Below, piece after piece: positions 1-5,241 of a stretch of 5,241 bases of DNA. Each line of letters opens with the position of its first letter. Within the stretch, counting starts at the first letter, position 1. The position numbers and the translations under genes were made by a program. Where the stretch lies: NCBI GenBank assembly GCA_017883105.1, contig JADGOF010000193.1:1-5241 (forward strand), in the 5' to 3' direction. The DNA is from Acidimicrobiales bacterium (GTDB lineage: Bacteria; Actinomycetota; Acidimicrobiia; Acidimicrobiales; RAAP-2). A model generated the notes under the pieces. The model did no database searches and was not told the DNA's origin. It was given only the letters and a program-made list of their open reading frames with translations.

Positions 1-347
1 TCCAACAGACCGGCGGCCCCCAGCACCAGTGATCCGGTGCAGACCGACGTTGTAAGCCGCGTGGTCGCGTGAGCATGGCGCACCCACTCGAGCACCTCCC
101 CGTCGTGTTCCAACAGTCGGGTGCCCACCCCACCGGGGAAGACGATGACGTCAGGCTCAGGGCACTCTTCGAACGTGGCATCTGCGGTGATGCCGAGCAT
201 GCCGTTCTCACTACGGACCTCTCCTCTCCGATGGCCGACGAAGGTGACGTCGATGGTGGGAATGCGTTGCAGCACCTCGTAGGGGCCGATGCCGTCGAGG
301 GCCGTGAACTCGGCGAAGAGGGGGATGGCGACCTGCAGCCTGTCCAT
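1..347 (-). CDS. DJ-1/PfpI family protein, isonitrile hydratase-like (3' end cut by window edge)
   Basis: Reading the minus strand from ATG at 347 gives 115 codons without a stop before the window edge. The protein begins MDRLQVAIPLFAEF and has DGIGPYEV (Asp18, Glu24), a hydrophobic strand DVIVFPGGVG (66-75), and the nucleophile elbow TSVCTGSLVLGAAGLL with Cys103-Thr104. Family knowledge: this is the class I glutamine amidotransferase-like fold of DJ-1/PfpI proteins. The Asp, Cys and Thr arrangement resembles bacterial isonitrile (isocyanide) hydratases, which convert isonitriles to N-formamides, and these are roughly 200-230 aa, so about half is missing. The ATG overlaps the upstream regulator's TGA as TGATG, which fixes the start and suggests translational coupling. 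The fold is confident; the substrate is inference, since many relatives are uncharacterised and are simply called DJ-1/PfpI proteins. Confidence 0.88.
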   Translation of the reverse strand, partial: MDRLQVAIPLFAEFTALDGIGPYEVLQRIPTIDVTFVGHRRGEVRSENGMLGITADATFEECPEPDVIVFPGGVGTRLLEHDGEVLEWVRHAHATTRLTTSVCTGSLVLGAAGLL

Positions 348-1338
348 CACGCAGGGGTCCTTTCGTCAGCGACGACGCGGAAGCGCCTTCGGTAGGCATC
401 GGGTGCGACGTTGAGCCGCCGGTGGAACGCCCGGCGCAGTGTCTCGGCGGTACCGAAACCACAGCGGGAGGCGATGACACCGAAGGTGTCGTTGGTCGTC
501 TCCAGTTGGCGCCGCGCTTCCTCGAGGCGCACCTGCTCGACGAAGCGGGCGGGCGTCTCGCCGACCTCCGCTGTGAAGAGCCGCGTGAAATGGCGCACGC
601 TCATGGCGGCCGCGGCGGCCAGGGTCGTCAGGCGATGGTCGCCCCTGGTTCCGCCTCCACCATGGCCTGAACGGCACGGACGGTCGAGTGCTCGGCACGG
701 GGTACCCAGACGGGTGAGGCAAACTGGGTCTGCCCTCCCGGCCGGTGCAGGAACATCACCAGCCAGCGGGCGACGGTCTGGGCAACATCGGTGCCCAGGT
801 CATCCTGCACGAGGGCGAGGGCCAGGTCGATGCCGGCGGTGACGCCGGCGCTCGTCCAGAACTTGCCATCTCGGATGTAGATCGGATCGGGGTCGACATC
901 GAGAGTCGGGAACTCAGTGGCCAGCTGGGCCGCCCGCGCCCAGTGGGTGGTCACTCGACGGCCACCGAGCAGGCCGGCCTCTGCAGCCAAGAACGCTCCG
1001 GTGCAGACCGTCACGACTCGACGGCTCCGGGGTGCTGCACGTGCGATCCACGACATGAGCGCCACATCGCTGCGTGCGGTCTGCACTCCATCACCACCGG
1101 CAAGCACCAGGGTGTCGATCCGATCGCTGGCATCCGGCAGGCGCTCCGTGCAGAGTCCGACGCCACTCTCGGTCGGGACCGGCTGCCCATCGGAGGCGGC
1201 GAGCACGACCTGGTACCCGCCGGGTCGATCGAGCAGCGCCGCGACCCGGTTGGCCCCGGCGAACACCTCGGCGGGACCGATCGCATCGAGTGGTTGCACC
1301 CCGGGGAACACGACGATGACCACCTGGCGCTCACTCAT
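347..1338 (-). pseudogene. GlxA-family transcriptional regulator (DJ-1/PfpI domain + AraC HTH), frameshifted
   Basis: Two minus-strand reading frames make one protein. The first, 1338 to 628 (236 aa), starts MSERQVVIVVFPGVQPLDAI and carries an amidotransferase-like domain: AIGPAEVF (19-26), VCTGAFLAAEAGLL (Cys112), TTHW (His132) and SAGVTAGIDLALALV. It then runs into EAEPGA and stops. The other frame continues DHRLTTLAAAAAMSVRHFTRLF and ends at 347, giving an AraC-type double helix-turn-helix (about residues 236-260 and 288-309 of the rebuilt protein, with IASRCGF and a C-terminal YRRRF). One missing base near 640-646 explains the break. Restored, the protein is 330 aa, the usual size of GlxA-family regulators. 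Such proteins bind DNA with the C-terminal half; the N-terminal domain is thought to sense a small molecule and is usually not catalytic. It probably controlled the overlapping DJ-1/PfpI gene. Whether the break is real or a sequencing error is unknown. An internal ATG at 604 could start an HTH-only product. Confidence 0.88.
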
Positions 1339-1374
1339 CCACGCCAGCGTGCACCGTCACAGGGATAGCGTCAA
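1339..1374 (-). promoter_or_regulatory. Candidate leaderless promoter of the GlxA-family gene
   Basis: On the minus strand TTGACG (1374-1369) is followed after 17 bases by CACGCT (1351-1346), which has the A and final T of a -10 box, then seven bases and the ATG at 1338. No Shine-Dalgarno precedes that ATG. This spacing would start transcription at or next to the start codon, giving a leaderless mRNA, which is common in actinobacteria. The -10 match is weak and the site is a prediction only. GTCAATGAC (1370-1378), a short inverted repeat, overlaps the -35 box and could be an operator. The rest of the 1339-1538 gap holds no gene I can support. Confidence 0.3.
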
Positions 1375-1513
1375 TGACACATTCTCCACATATTCGGCCA
1401 TTCGGCGGCGTGGGCCGGGCGGCGGCGCAACGGCGGGAGCCTCGAGCGGGCGAACGGCGGACACCCCCCGCACGGAACCCGCGTCAAGGCTGCTCGACCA
1501 CCGTGCCCCGTGG

Positions 1514-1538
1514 CGACCGGTCGGCTCCGATTGCGGAG
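1514..1538 (-). terminator. Hairpin and palindrome just after the lipoprotein hydrolase stop
   Basis: Read on the minus strand, the hydrolase TGA (1541-1539) is followed at once by CTCCG-CAAT-CGGAG (1538-1525), a 5-bp stem with a four-base loop. The perfect 10-bp palindrome CGACCGGTCG (1523-1514) comes next. There is no T-run, so this is not a classical intrinsic terminator. It may act as a GC-rich terminator or 3'-end stabiliser, or be chance in GC-rich DNA. Confidence 0.3.
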
Positions 1539-3092
1539 TCAGTCGGCGCAGGTGGTCCCCGGTGCCGGCAGCGTGCCTGCCACCAAGTACGCCTGCACGT
1601 CGGAACGGACACAAGGGCTGTAGAGGTAGGCCACGTGACTCTGGCCCCGCCAGGTGAGGAGCACTCCCCCGGTCAGCTCCCTGGCCAGGTCGACAGCCCA
1701 GGCGTAGGGGGTGACCGGGTCGCCGGTCGTCCCGACCACCATGATCGGCGGCGCGCCCGGGTCCGACACCGGTGCCGGGATCCGGGTCGGGAGTGCCGGC
1801 CAGGTGGCACAACCGAGCAGCCCCCAGGCGAGCAGTGGGCCGTACACCGGAGCGGACTGCCCGACGCTGTCTGCCAGAGCCGGGTAGCTCGACACGTTCC
1901 GATCCACCGGGTGGTCGAGGCAGTCGATGGCCTGCTCGGCGTCGGCCCCGTTGGTCGAGCCCCCGCTCTCGTAGCGGTTGGCCATGCTGGTCGCTGCCGA
2001 GCCGTCGCCGCCTTCGGCCTCGGCCAGCGCTCCGGCCAGCGAAGGCCATGACGACTGGGATTCGAGGCCGCCCAGCAGGGCGTCGTACAGCTCACCCGGC
2101 CCGGCGGTACCGCCGCCGGACAACCACAACGGGTGGGCTCGAGTCCGTTGGATGAGGTCGAGCACGGCGTTCGTCGGGTCGCCCGCCGCTCGCCACGGGC
2201 AGGCAGTATCGGCAGCGCACCAGGCGAAGAACGAGGACAACTCGGACTCGAAGCTCTTTGCCTGGTCAGTCGCGTACCGGACCGTGCCCAGCGCGGGGTC
2301 GATGGCCCCGTCGAGCACCATGGCACGCACCTTGGTCGGGAAGAGCTGGGCATAGGTGGCCCCGAGCAGGGTGCCGTAGGAGTGACCGATGAAGGTCAGC
2401 TGGGCGTCGCCCACTGCCGCTCGGATCCGGTCGAGGTCCCGAGCCGTGTCCGCGGTGCCCACGTGGGCCAAGATGCTGCCGCTGCCGCGCTCGCACTCGG
2501 CGGCGAAGTCCTGGTCGTTGCGGAGAAGCGCCAACTGGGCGCCCGGAGTCGTGGGGACCGGATCGATCCGCTGCCCGGAAGCTCCTGAGCTGCTCCCGCC
2601 GGAGCAAGTCACCGGGCTGCTGCGCTCCACCCCGCGTGGGTCGAACGAGACGACGTCGAAGCGGTCGACCACATCGGCGGTGAGCACCGATAACTCGTTG
2701 GGCAGGTCGTCGATACCCGACCCCCCCGGTCCACCCGGATTGATCACCAGGGACCCGATTCGCTCCGAGGGCACCGCGGCAGGGTGCCGGGCCACCGCGA
2801 TCAGCACGGTGGGACCCTGGGGATGGTCGTAGTCGAGCGGCGCGATCACCGAGCCGCACTGCAAGGCACCGCAGGGCGTCCACTGCAACGGGGTCACCGG
2901 CAACGGGGGCGACGTGGTGGTCGGCGGGGCCGGGCCCAGATGGACCGCCGGGTTCGGAGCGGTCTCGCTCGTGGGCGTGGCACCAGGGGTCAGGTTGACG
3001 CAGCCGGTGAGGAGGACGACCATGCCGGCGAGGAGGACCCCCCGCCGGCCAGAGCGGAACGCCGCGGATCGGACTGCACTCCGGAGGGACAC
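1539..3092 (-). CDS. Secreted lipoprotein alpha/beta-hydrolase, TAP/SlpD-E-like (tripeptidyl aminopeptidase family)
   Basis: 517 aa, complete. The N-terminus has basic RSGRRG, a hydrophobic stretch and a lipobox LLTGC, so Cys31 is the likely lipidated residue. A Pro/Thr-rich linker follows (about 35-68). The hydrolase domain shows the oxyanion region NPGGPGGSG (118-126), SFDPRG (149-154), nucleophile elbow GHSYG (Ser238), acid Asp458 in GTTGDPVTPY and His486 in GQSHV. The C-terminal part fits the TAP-like domain. Ten further cysteines suit an exported disulfide-bonded protein. Family members are extracytoplasmic peptidases that remove N-terminal tripeptides or single residues, or esterases (mycobacterial CaeA type). 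The true substrate cannot be told. The start is GTG at 3092, with an in-frame TAG at 3122-3120 just upstream; the ribosome site is poor. It is divergent from the glycoside hydrolase gene. Confidence 0.9.
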   Translation of the reverse strand: MSLRSAVRSAAFRSGRRGVLLAGMVVLLTGCVNLTPGATPTSETAPNPAVHLGPAPPTTTSPPLPVTPLQWTPCGALQCGSVIAPLDYDHPQGPTVLIAVARHPAAVPSERIGSLVINPGGPGGSGIDDLPNELSVLTADVVDRFDVVSFDPRGVERSSPVTCSGGSSSGASGQRIDPVPTTPGAQLALLRNDQDFAAECERGSGSILAHVGTADTARDLDRIRAAVGDAQLTFIGHSYGTLLGATYAQLFPTKVRAMVLDGAIDPALGTVRYATDQAKSFESELSSFFAWCAADTACPWRAAGDPTNAVLDLIQRTRAHPLWLSGGGTAGPGELYDALLGGLESQSSWPSLAGALAEAEGGDGSAATSMANRYESGGSTNGADAEQAIDCLDHPVDRNVSSYPALADSVGQSAPVYGPLLAWGLLGCATWPALPTRIPAPVSDPGAPPIMVVGTTGDPVTPYAWAVDLARELTGGVLLTWRGQSHVAYLYSPCVRSDVQAYLVAGTLPAPGTTCAD

Positions 3093-3145
3093 TCCGTCAG
3101 TCTGGCATCGAGGACTTGTCTAGTGGACTCCGGAGGCGTGCTCCG
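3078..3145. repeat. Direct repeat ACTCCGGAGG-N4-CTCCG, two copies 49 bp apart
   Basis: The copies lie at 3078-3096 and 3127-3145. Each has the same ten bases, a variable four-base spacer (GACA or CGTG), then CTCCG, so 15 of 19 positions are fixed. Each contains the 8-bp palindrome CTCCGGAG. In the second copy CCGGAG-GCGTG-CTCCGG also forms an inverted repeat with 6-bp arms. The first copy covers the hydrolase GTG start (3092-3090) and the second lies about 40 bases upstream of it. This placement suits a two-site operator or an mRNA leader structure for the lipoprotein hydrolase, but function is inferred. Confidence 0.45.
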
Positions 3146-3222
3146 GCACGCAGTGGAACGCGTGTGGATCCAAGGGGAGTGGGGCCTGGTCGCTGGTCCC
3201 GTCTCCCCAATATCGGATCCGG

Positions 3223-3235
3223 TGTGACCGTCACA
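3223..3235. promoter_or_regulatory. Perfect palindrome TGTGACCGTCACA, candidate operator
   Basis: Six-base arms TGTGAC and GTCACA flank one central C. The half-sites look like the TGTGA/TCACA arms bound by Crp/Fnr-type factors such as actinobacterial GlxR, but the spacing between the five-base arms is three, not the usual six, so a Crp site in the strict sense is not supported. It lies 127 bases before the glycoside hydrolase GTG and 131 bases from the hydrolase GTG, so it could serve either gene. Confidence 0.4.
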
Positions 3236-3267
3236 TCAGGAGGGTTCAAGGTCGGGGGGTGGGACGC

Positions 3268-3279
3268 CGACAATTGTCG
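3268..3279. promoter_or_regulatory. Perfect 12-bp palindrome CGACAATTGTCG, candidate operator
   Basis: An uninterrupted self-complementary 12-mer with an AT-rich centre stands out in GC-rich surroundings. It is followed at once by TATGGA (3280-3285), which could be a poor -10 box, though no good -35 lies at the right distance. It sits 82 bases before the glycoside hydrolase GTG and 44 bases (centre to centre) from the TGTGAC palindrome. A repressor site for the glycoside hydrolase gene is a reasonable guess only. Confidence 0.35.
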
Positions 3280-3349
3280 TATGGACGCGAAGCCTCCGGT
3301 CGGGCGGCGACGCCGTTCGACATCCAGCAATGGCTGTGGCCCCCGGCAC

Positions 3350-3355
3350 GGAGGA
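3350..3355 (+). promoter_or_regulatory. Shine-Dalgarno GGAGGA that decides the GTG start at 3362
   Basis: GGAGGA is followed by six bases and GTG at 3362. This is the best ribosome site in the upstream region and it places the start directly before a typical signal peptide. Earlier in-frame starts (3116, or ATG 3281) lack a comparable site and would add a long arginine-rich leader. Confidence 0.75.
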
Positions 3356-3361
3356 CGCAGC

Positions 3362-4597
3362 GTGAACGCACGGTTCGGCTACGGACGTTCACTGAGCGTC
3401 CGATCAGCCCTCATCGCGATGTCGGTCGTCCTCGGGGTTGCAGCGTCGGGGGTCGCCACGTCGGTGGCGGCCGCGGCGAGGCACGGCGGTCCGGGCCGTC
3501 CGTCGTCGGCCGGGTCGCCAACGCCGGCCGATCCGACGATTCGAGCCTCGGGAACCCGCCTCGTCCTGAACGGATCCACCTACCGGTTCATCGGCGTGAA
3601 CGCATACGAACTGATCACCCAGTGGGGTGTGAACGTCGGATGCGGCCCGATGCTGTCGGACTCGCAACTCACTTCGTTCTTCGGTGCTCTTCCACCCCAC
3701 TCGCTGGTCCGCATCGGTGCCCTGGAGGGCTCCGCAGCGATCAACGTTCACACCGGACAGGTCGATTGGGGTCCCATTGATCGGGTCTTCGCCGCCGCCG
3801 CCGCTTCTCACCAGTTGCTGGTGGTCACACTCGCAACGCAAGGTGGAACGTGCGACAACGGGCAGTGGCAGGACCCGTCGTGGTTCGAGGGAGGATTCCG
3901 ACAGACCTTCGATGGGATGTCGCCCTCCAATGGCCGAGCGATCACCCCCCTGTCGTACTGGCAGTACGTGCAAGCCATCGTGGCCCGCTATCGCAACTCG
4001 CCGGCTTTGGGGATGTGGGAGCCCATCAACGAACCCGAGCCGTCCGCCTGCCCGACCCTCGATGGAGCCGGTGGCTGCAGTGTCCAGGTCTCGTGCGCGA
4101 ACGAGCGGATCGCTGCTCGAGCGCTTCGTTCCTTCTATGACGCCATCGGGGGTGAGATCCATGGCCTCGATCCCCGGCACCTGGTGGAGAGCGGACTGCT
4201 CGGAGGGGGCCAGTGTGGCGCTCAGGGCGCGGACTTTGGGTACGTGTCGGCCAGTCCGGGCGTCGACGTGCTCTCCTACCACGACTACTACGGTGAATCC
4301 GCCTTGGGCGGCGACAAGTGGAACGGGATCGCTGTCCGACTCGAACAGGCCAAGGCGCTCGGGAAGCCGATCATCGGTGGCGAAGTCGGCATGGTGGCCG
4401 GCGATGCCAGCGGATGTCTGAGCCTCTCCGCCAGGGACGTGGCATTCCGGTCGAAGGAACTGGCGCAATTCAAGTCCGGCAGCAGTGGGCTCCTGGCGTG
4501 GGACTGGGTGCCCTCCCCTTCGGGCACGTGCAGCTACGACGTGGGTCCGGCAGACCCCATGATGCAGACCATCGACAGCTGGATCGCTCCGCCGTGA
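3362..4597 (+). CDS. Secreted GH5-like glycoside hydrolase (cellulase/mannanase superfamily)
   Basis: From GTG 3362 the protein is 411 aa. A signal peptide is clear: basic start (ARFGYGRSLSVR), hydrophobic SALIAMSVVLGVAAS, and likely cleavage after AAA near residue 38. The mature protein opens with a Gly/Ser/Pro-rich linker, then the (beta/alpha)8 domain: LNGSTYRFIGVNAYEL near 69-84, LVRIGALEG (Arg117), WEPINEPEP with acid/base Glu224 after Asn223, LSYHDYYG (His307), GGEVG with nucleophile Glu341, and LLAWDW (Trp380). The two glutamates 117 residues apart at Asn-Glu-Pro and Gly-Glu suit clan GH-A, most like GH5 endo-beta-mannanases or cellulases. Eight cysteines suggest disulfides. No carbohydrate-binding module follows, and the protein ends soon after the last strand. 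It would cut beta-linked polysaccharide outside the cell; the exact glycan is not readable. A longer form from ATG 3281 is possible but unlikely. Confidence 0.87.
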   Translation: MNARFGYGRSLSVRSALIAMSVVLGVAASGVATSVAAAARHGGPGRPSSAGSPTPADPTIRASGTRLVLNGSTYRFIGVNAYELITQWGVNVGCGPMLSDSQLTSFFGALPPHSLVRIGALEGSAAINVHTGQVDWGPIDRVFAAAAASHQLLVVTLATQGGTCDNGQWQDPSWFEGGFRQTFDGMSPSNGRAITPLSYWQYVQAIVARYRNSPALGMWEPINEPEPSACPTLDGAGGCSVQVSCANERIAARALRSFYDAIGGEIHGLDPRHLVESGLLGGGQCGAQGADFGYVSASPGVDVLSYHDYYGESALGGDKWNGIAVRLEQAKALGKPIIGGEVGMVAGDASGCLSLSARDVAFRSKELAQFKSGSSGLLAWDWVPSPSGTCSYDVGPADPMMQTIDSWIAPP

Positions 4598-4618
4598 CGA
4601 AGTCGGCTGGCGCCGTGT

Positions 4619-4631
4619 GCGCGGCCCGCGC
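4619..4631 (+). terminator. GC hairpin 22 bases after the glycoside hydrolase stop
   Basis: GCGCG-GCC-CGCGC forms a perfect 5-bp stem (six complementary bases if the loop is counted as one). No T-run follows. It may help end transcription of the glycoside hydrolase gene, but such short GC palindromes are frequent in DNA of this composition. Confidence 0.22.
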
Positions 4632-4720
4632 CGGTGCGAACCTTCCGGTCGTGCGCCGGACGCGCTGAAGTTCGCGGTCACCACCTCCGAGGAGCGGCGG
4701 GGGTCGGCCTCGCGTCAGTC

Positions 4721-4735
4721 CCCCCGGCACGGGGG
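4721..4735 (+). terminator. CCCCC-GGCAC-GGGGG hairpin in the gap before the SDR gene
   Basis: A five-base C run and a five-base G run flank a five-base loop, giving an all-GC stem in the gap between the glycoside hydrolase and SDR genes (4598-4839). No T-run follows. A GC-rich terminator without U-tract is possible. Nothing else in this gap can be supported as a gene. Confidence 0.28.
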
Positions 4736-4824
4736 CCGATGCCGTCGGGGCGACCACCGCACCGGACCGGGCAGATCGCGCACAGGACTCCGCGAAGCAG
4801 TATGAACGGGTCTTGTACCACAGC

Positions 4825-4830
4825 GAGGAG
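4825..4830 (+). promoter_or_regulatory. Shine-Dalgarno GAGGAG of the SDR gene
   Basis: GAGGAG lies nine bases before ATG 4840. It is a strong ribosome site and shows that the 5' end of the SDR gene is intact and was expressed in its own right, so the unusual part of this gene is downstream. Confidence 0.65.
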
Positions 4831-4839
4831 CATGCGCCC

Positions 4840-5115
4840 ATGAGTTCACAACGACCCGCCAACGTTGCCCCGATCGATGACTGGGGACGGCTTCTCGACG
4901 GCAAGGTGGCCGTGGTCACGGGGGGAGGCGACGGAATCGGAAGAGCCATCTCGTCCCTGTTCGCCCAGCACGGCGCCCTGCTGGAGATCGCTGAGGTGGA
5001 TGCAGACCGCGCACGTCAGTCGTGCCAGGCGATCGAAGGTGCAGGAGGTATCGCTCGTGCCCATGTCGTCGACGTCACCGACTCAGCCGATGTCGAGCGT
5101 CTTGCAACTGCGGTG
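4840..5115 (+). pseudogene. Short-chain dehydrogenase/reductase, N-terminal part only (joined to transposase)
   Basis: From ATG 4840 the protein opens with a short leader (NVAPIDDWGRLLDGK), then a classical Rossmann start: VAVVTGGGDGIGRAI with the TGxxxGxG cofactor motif at 27-34, acidic residues at the end of strand two (IAEVDADRA, Glu52 and Asp54, favouring NAD(H) over NADP(H)), and HVVDVTD with Asp98, the adenine-contacting position. Similarity ends near residue 110 at ERLATAV. A normal SDR of about 250 aa would continue to a VLVNN strand, the catalytic Ser and YxxxK, and none of these is present before the window edge. The frame instead runs on into transposase sequence, so no working dehydrogenase can be made from this copy. 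The substrate is unknown. Confidence 0.8.
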
Positions 5116-5241
5116 CTGATCAATGAGATGGTCGACCTCACCGGCCGGGTTGGTGGCGCGCTCCCCGGACGCAAGGTGCTCACTTTGGTGCATGCCATGG
5201 TGGCGGGCGGCAGCCATATCGATCATGCCGACGTGCTGAGA
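5116..5241 (+). mobile_element. IS1380-family transposase fragment, 5'-truncated and cut by the window edge
   Basis: From about codon 5116 the same frame reads LINEMVDLTGRVGG, then PGRKVLTLVHAMVAGGSHID and DHADVLR. By recall this matches the N-terminal region of IS1380-type (DDE) transposases, where a helix ending in LIxxxVDL is followed by PGRKxLTLVHAxxAGGxxIDDxDxLR. The roughly 40 residues that should come before it, the start codon and the left terminal inverted repeat are absent, so this is not the outer edge of an intact IS. The catalytic DDE residues would lie beyond the window. The join with the SDR gene is somewhere in 5107-5118. Confidence 0.75.

Larger units (their letters stand above)
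3093..3361. other. Divergent intergenic region between the lipoprotein and glycoside hydrolase genes
   Basis: This stretch lies between two divergent start codons (GTG 3092 on minus, GTG 3362 on plus). It remains open in the glycoside hydrolase frame from 3116, but the residues there look like translated non-coding DNA and precede the signal peptide. It holds the second copy of the direct repeat, two perfect palindromes (3223-3235 and 3268-3279) and the ribosome site at 3350. I could not identify convincing -35/-10 pairs for either gene. An AGGAGG at 3238-3243 has no start codon at a useful distance. Confidence 0.6.

Noticed and set aside
640..650. Programmed -1 frameshifting in the GlxA-family gene.
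   Set aside because: No X-XXY-YYZ slippery heptamer or clear downstream stem was found. A lost base next to a homopolymer is the simpler explanation.
34..1010. Identical 13-mer CCGGTGCAGACCG at 34-46 and 998-1010, as a possible regulatory repeat.
   Set aside because: Both copies encode the conserved nucleophile-elbow residues around Val-Cys-Thr-Gly in related DJ-1/PfpI domains, so shared coding constraint explains the match.
1374..2051. Long open frames on the plus strand across the hydrolase gene (for example 1374-2051 and 2133-2588).
   Set aside because: They are antisense to a gene with clear catalytic motifs, have no family motifs, and are typical shadow frames of high-GC DNA.
3223..3235. 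Calling TGTGACCGTCACA a true Crp/GlxR binding site.
   Set aside because: The half-sites match but the gap between TGTGA and TCACA is three bases instead of six, so only a generic operator candidate is kept.
3238..3243. AGGAGG as a ribosome site for a small gene.
   Set aside because: No ATG, GTG or TTG lies 5-12 bases downstream that opens a convincing protein; the GTG at 3259 is too far away and leads into a shadow frame.
3116..3361. Upstream extension of the glycoside hydrolase reading frame to ATG 3116 or ATG 3281.
   Set aside because: The extra residues are low in recognisable structure and arginine-rich, lack a good ribosome site, and would bury the signal peptide. GGAGGA six bases before GTG 3362 fits much better.
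3404..4684. A 426-codon minus-strand frame opposite the glycoside hydrolase gene.
   Set aside because: It is rich in Arg, Gly and His without any recognisable domain, while the plus strand encodes a full signal peptide and both catalytic glutamates.

Overview
The window is high-GC DNA whose gene families (GlxA-type AraC regulator, TAP-like lipoprotein hydrolase, a GTG start behind a strong Shine-Dalgarno, possible leaderless transcription) fit an actinomycete-like bacterium (Actinomycetota). The exact lineage cannot be read from the sequence. All identifications rest on motif recognition, not on a database search.

Left half, minus strand: a two-gene unit at 1-1338. A GlxA-family regulator (DJ-1/PfpI-like domain plus AraC helix-turn-helix) is broken by a one-base frameshift near 640. 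A stand-alone DJ-1/PfpI protein with isonitrile-hydratase-like residues follows, its ATG overlapping the regulator stop as TGATG, and runs off the left edge. A 200-base gap (1339-1538) separates this unit from a complete secreted lipoprotein alpha/beta-hydrolase of the tripeptidyl-aminopeptidase (TAP/SlpD/E) type at 1539-3092, also on the minus strand.

Middle: a 269-base divergent intergenic region (3093-3361) with a 19-bp imperfect direct repeat overlapping the hydrolase start, and two perfect palindromes (3223-3235, 3268-3279) in front of a plus-strand gene for a secreted GH5-like glycoside hydrolase (3362-4597). The two divergent genes are both predicted to be exported and hydrolytic, one acting on peptides or esters and the other on polysaccharide. 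This suggests a scavenging role, but co-regulation is only inferred.

Right end: a 242-base gap with GC-rich hairpins, then a well-started short-chain dehydrogenase (SDR) gene at 4840. About 110 codons in, it switches without any stop or frame change into an IS1380-type transposase sequence that continues to the window edge. This SDR/transposase chimera is the most unusual object here. It is either a real IS-mediated rearrangement or an assembly join at a repeat. No CRISPR array, rRNA or tRNA was seen.
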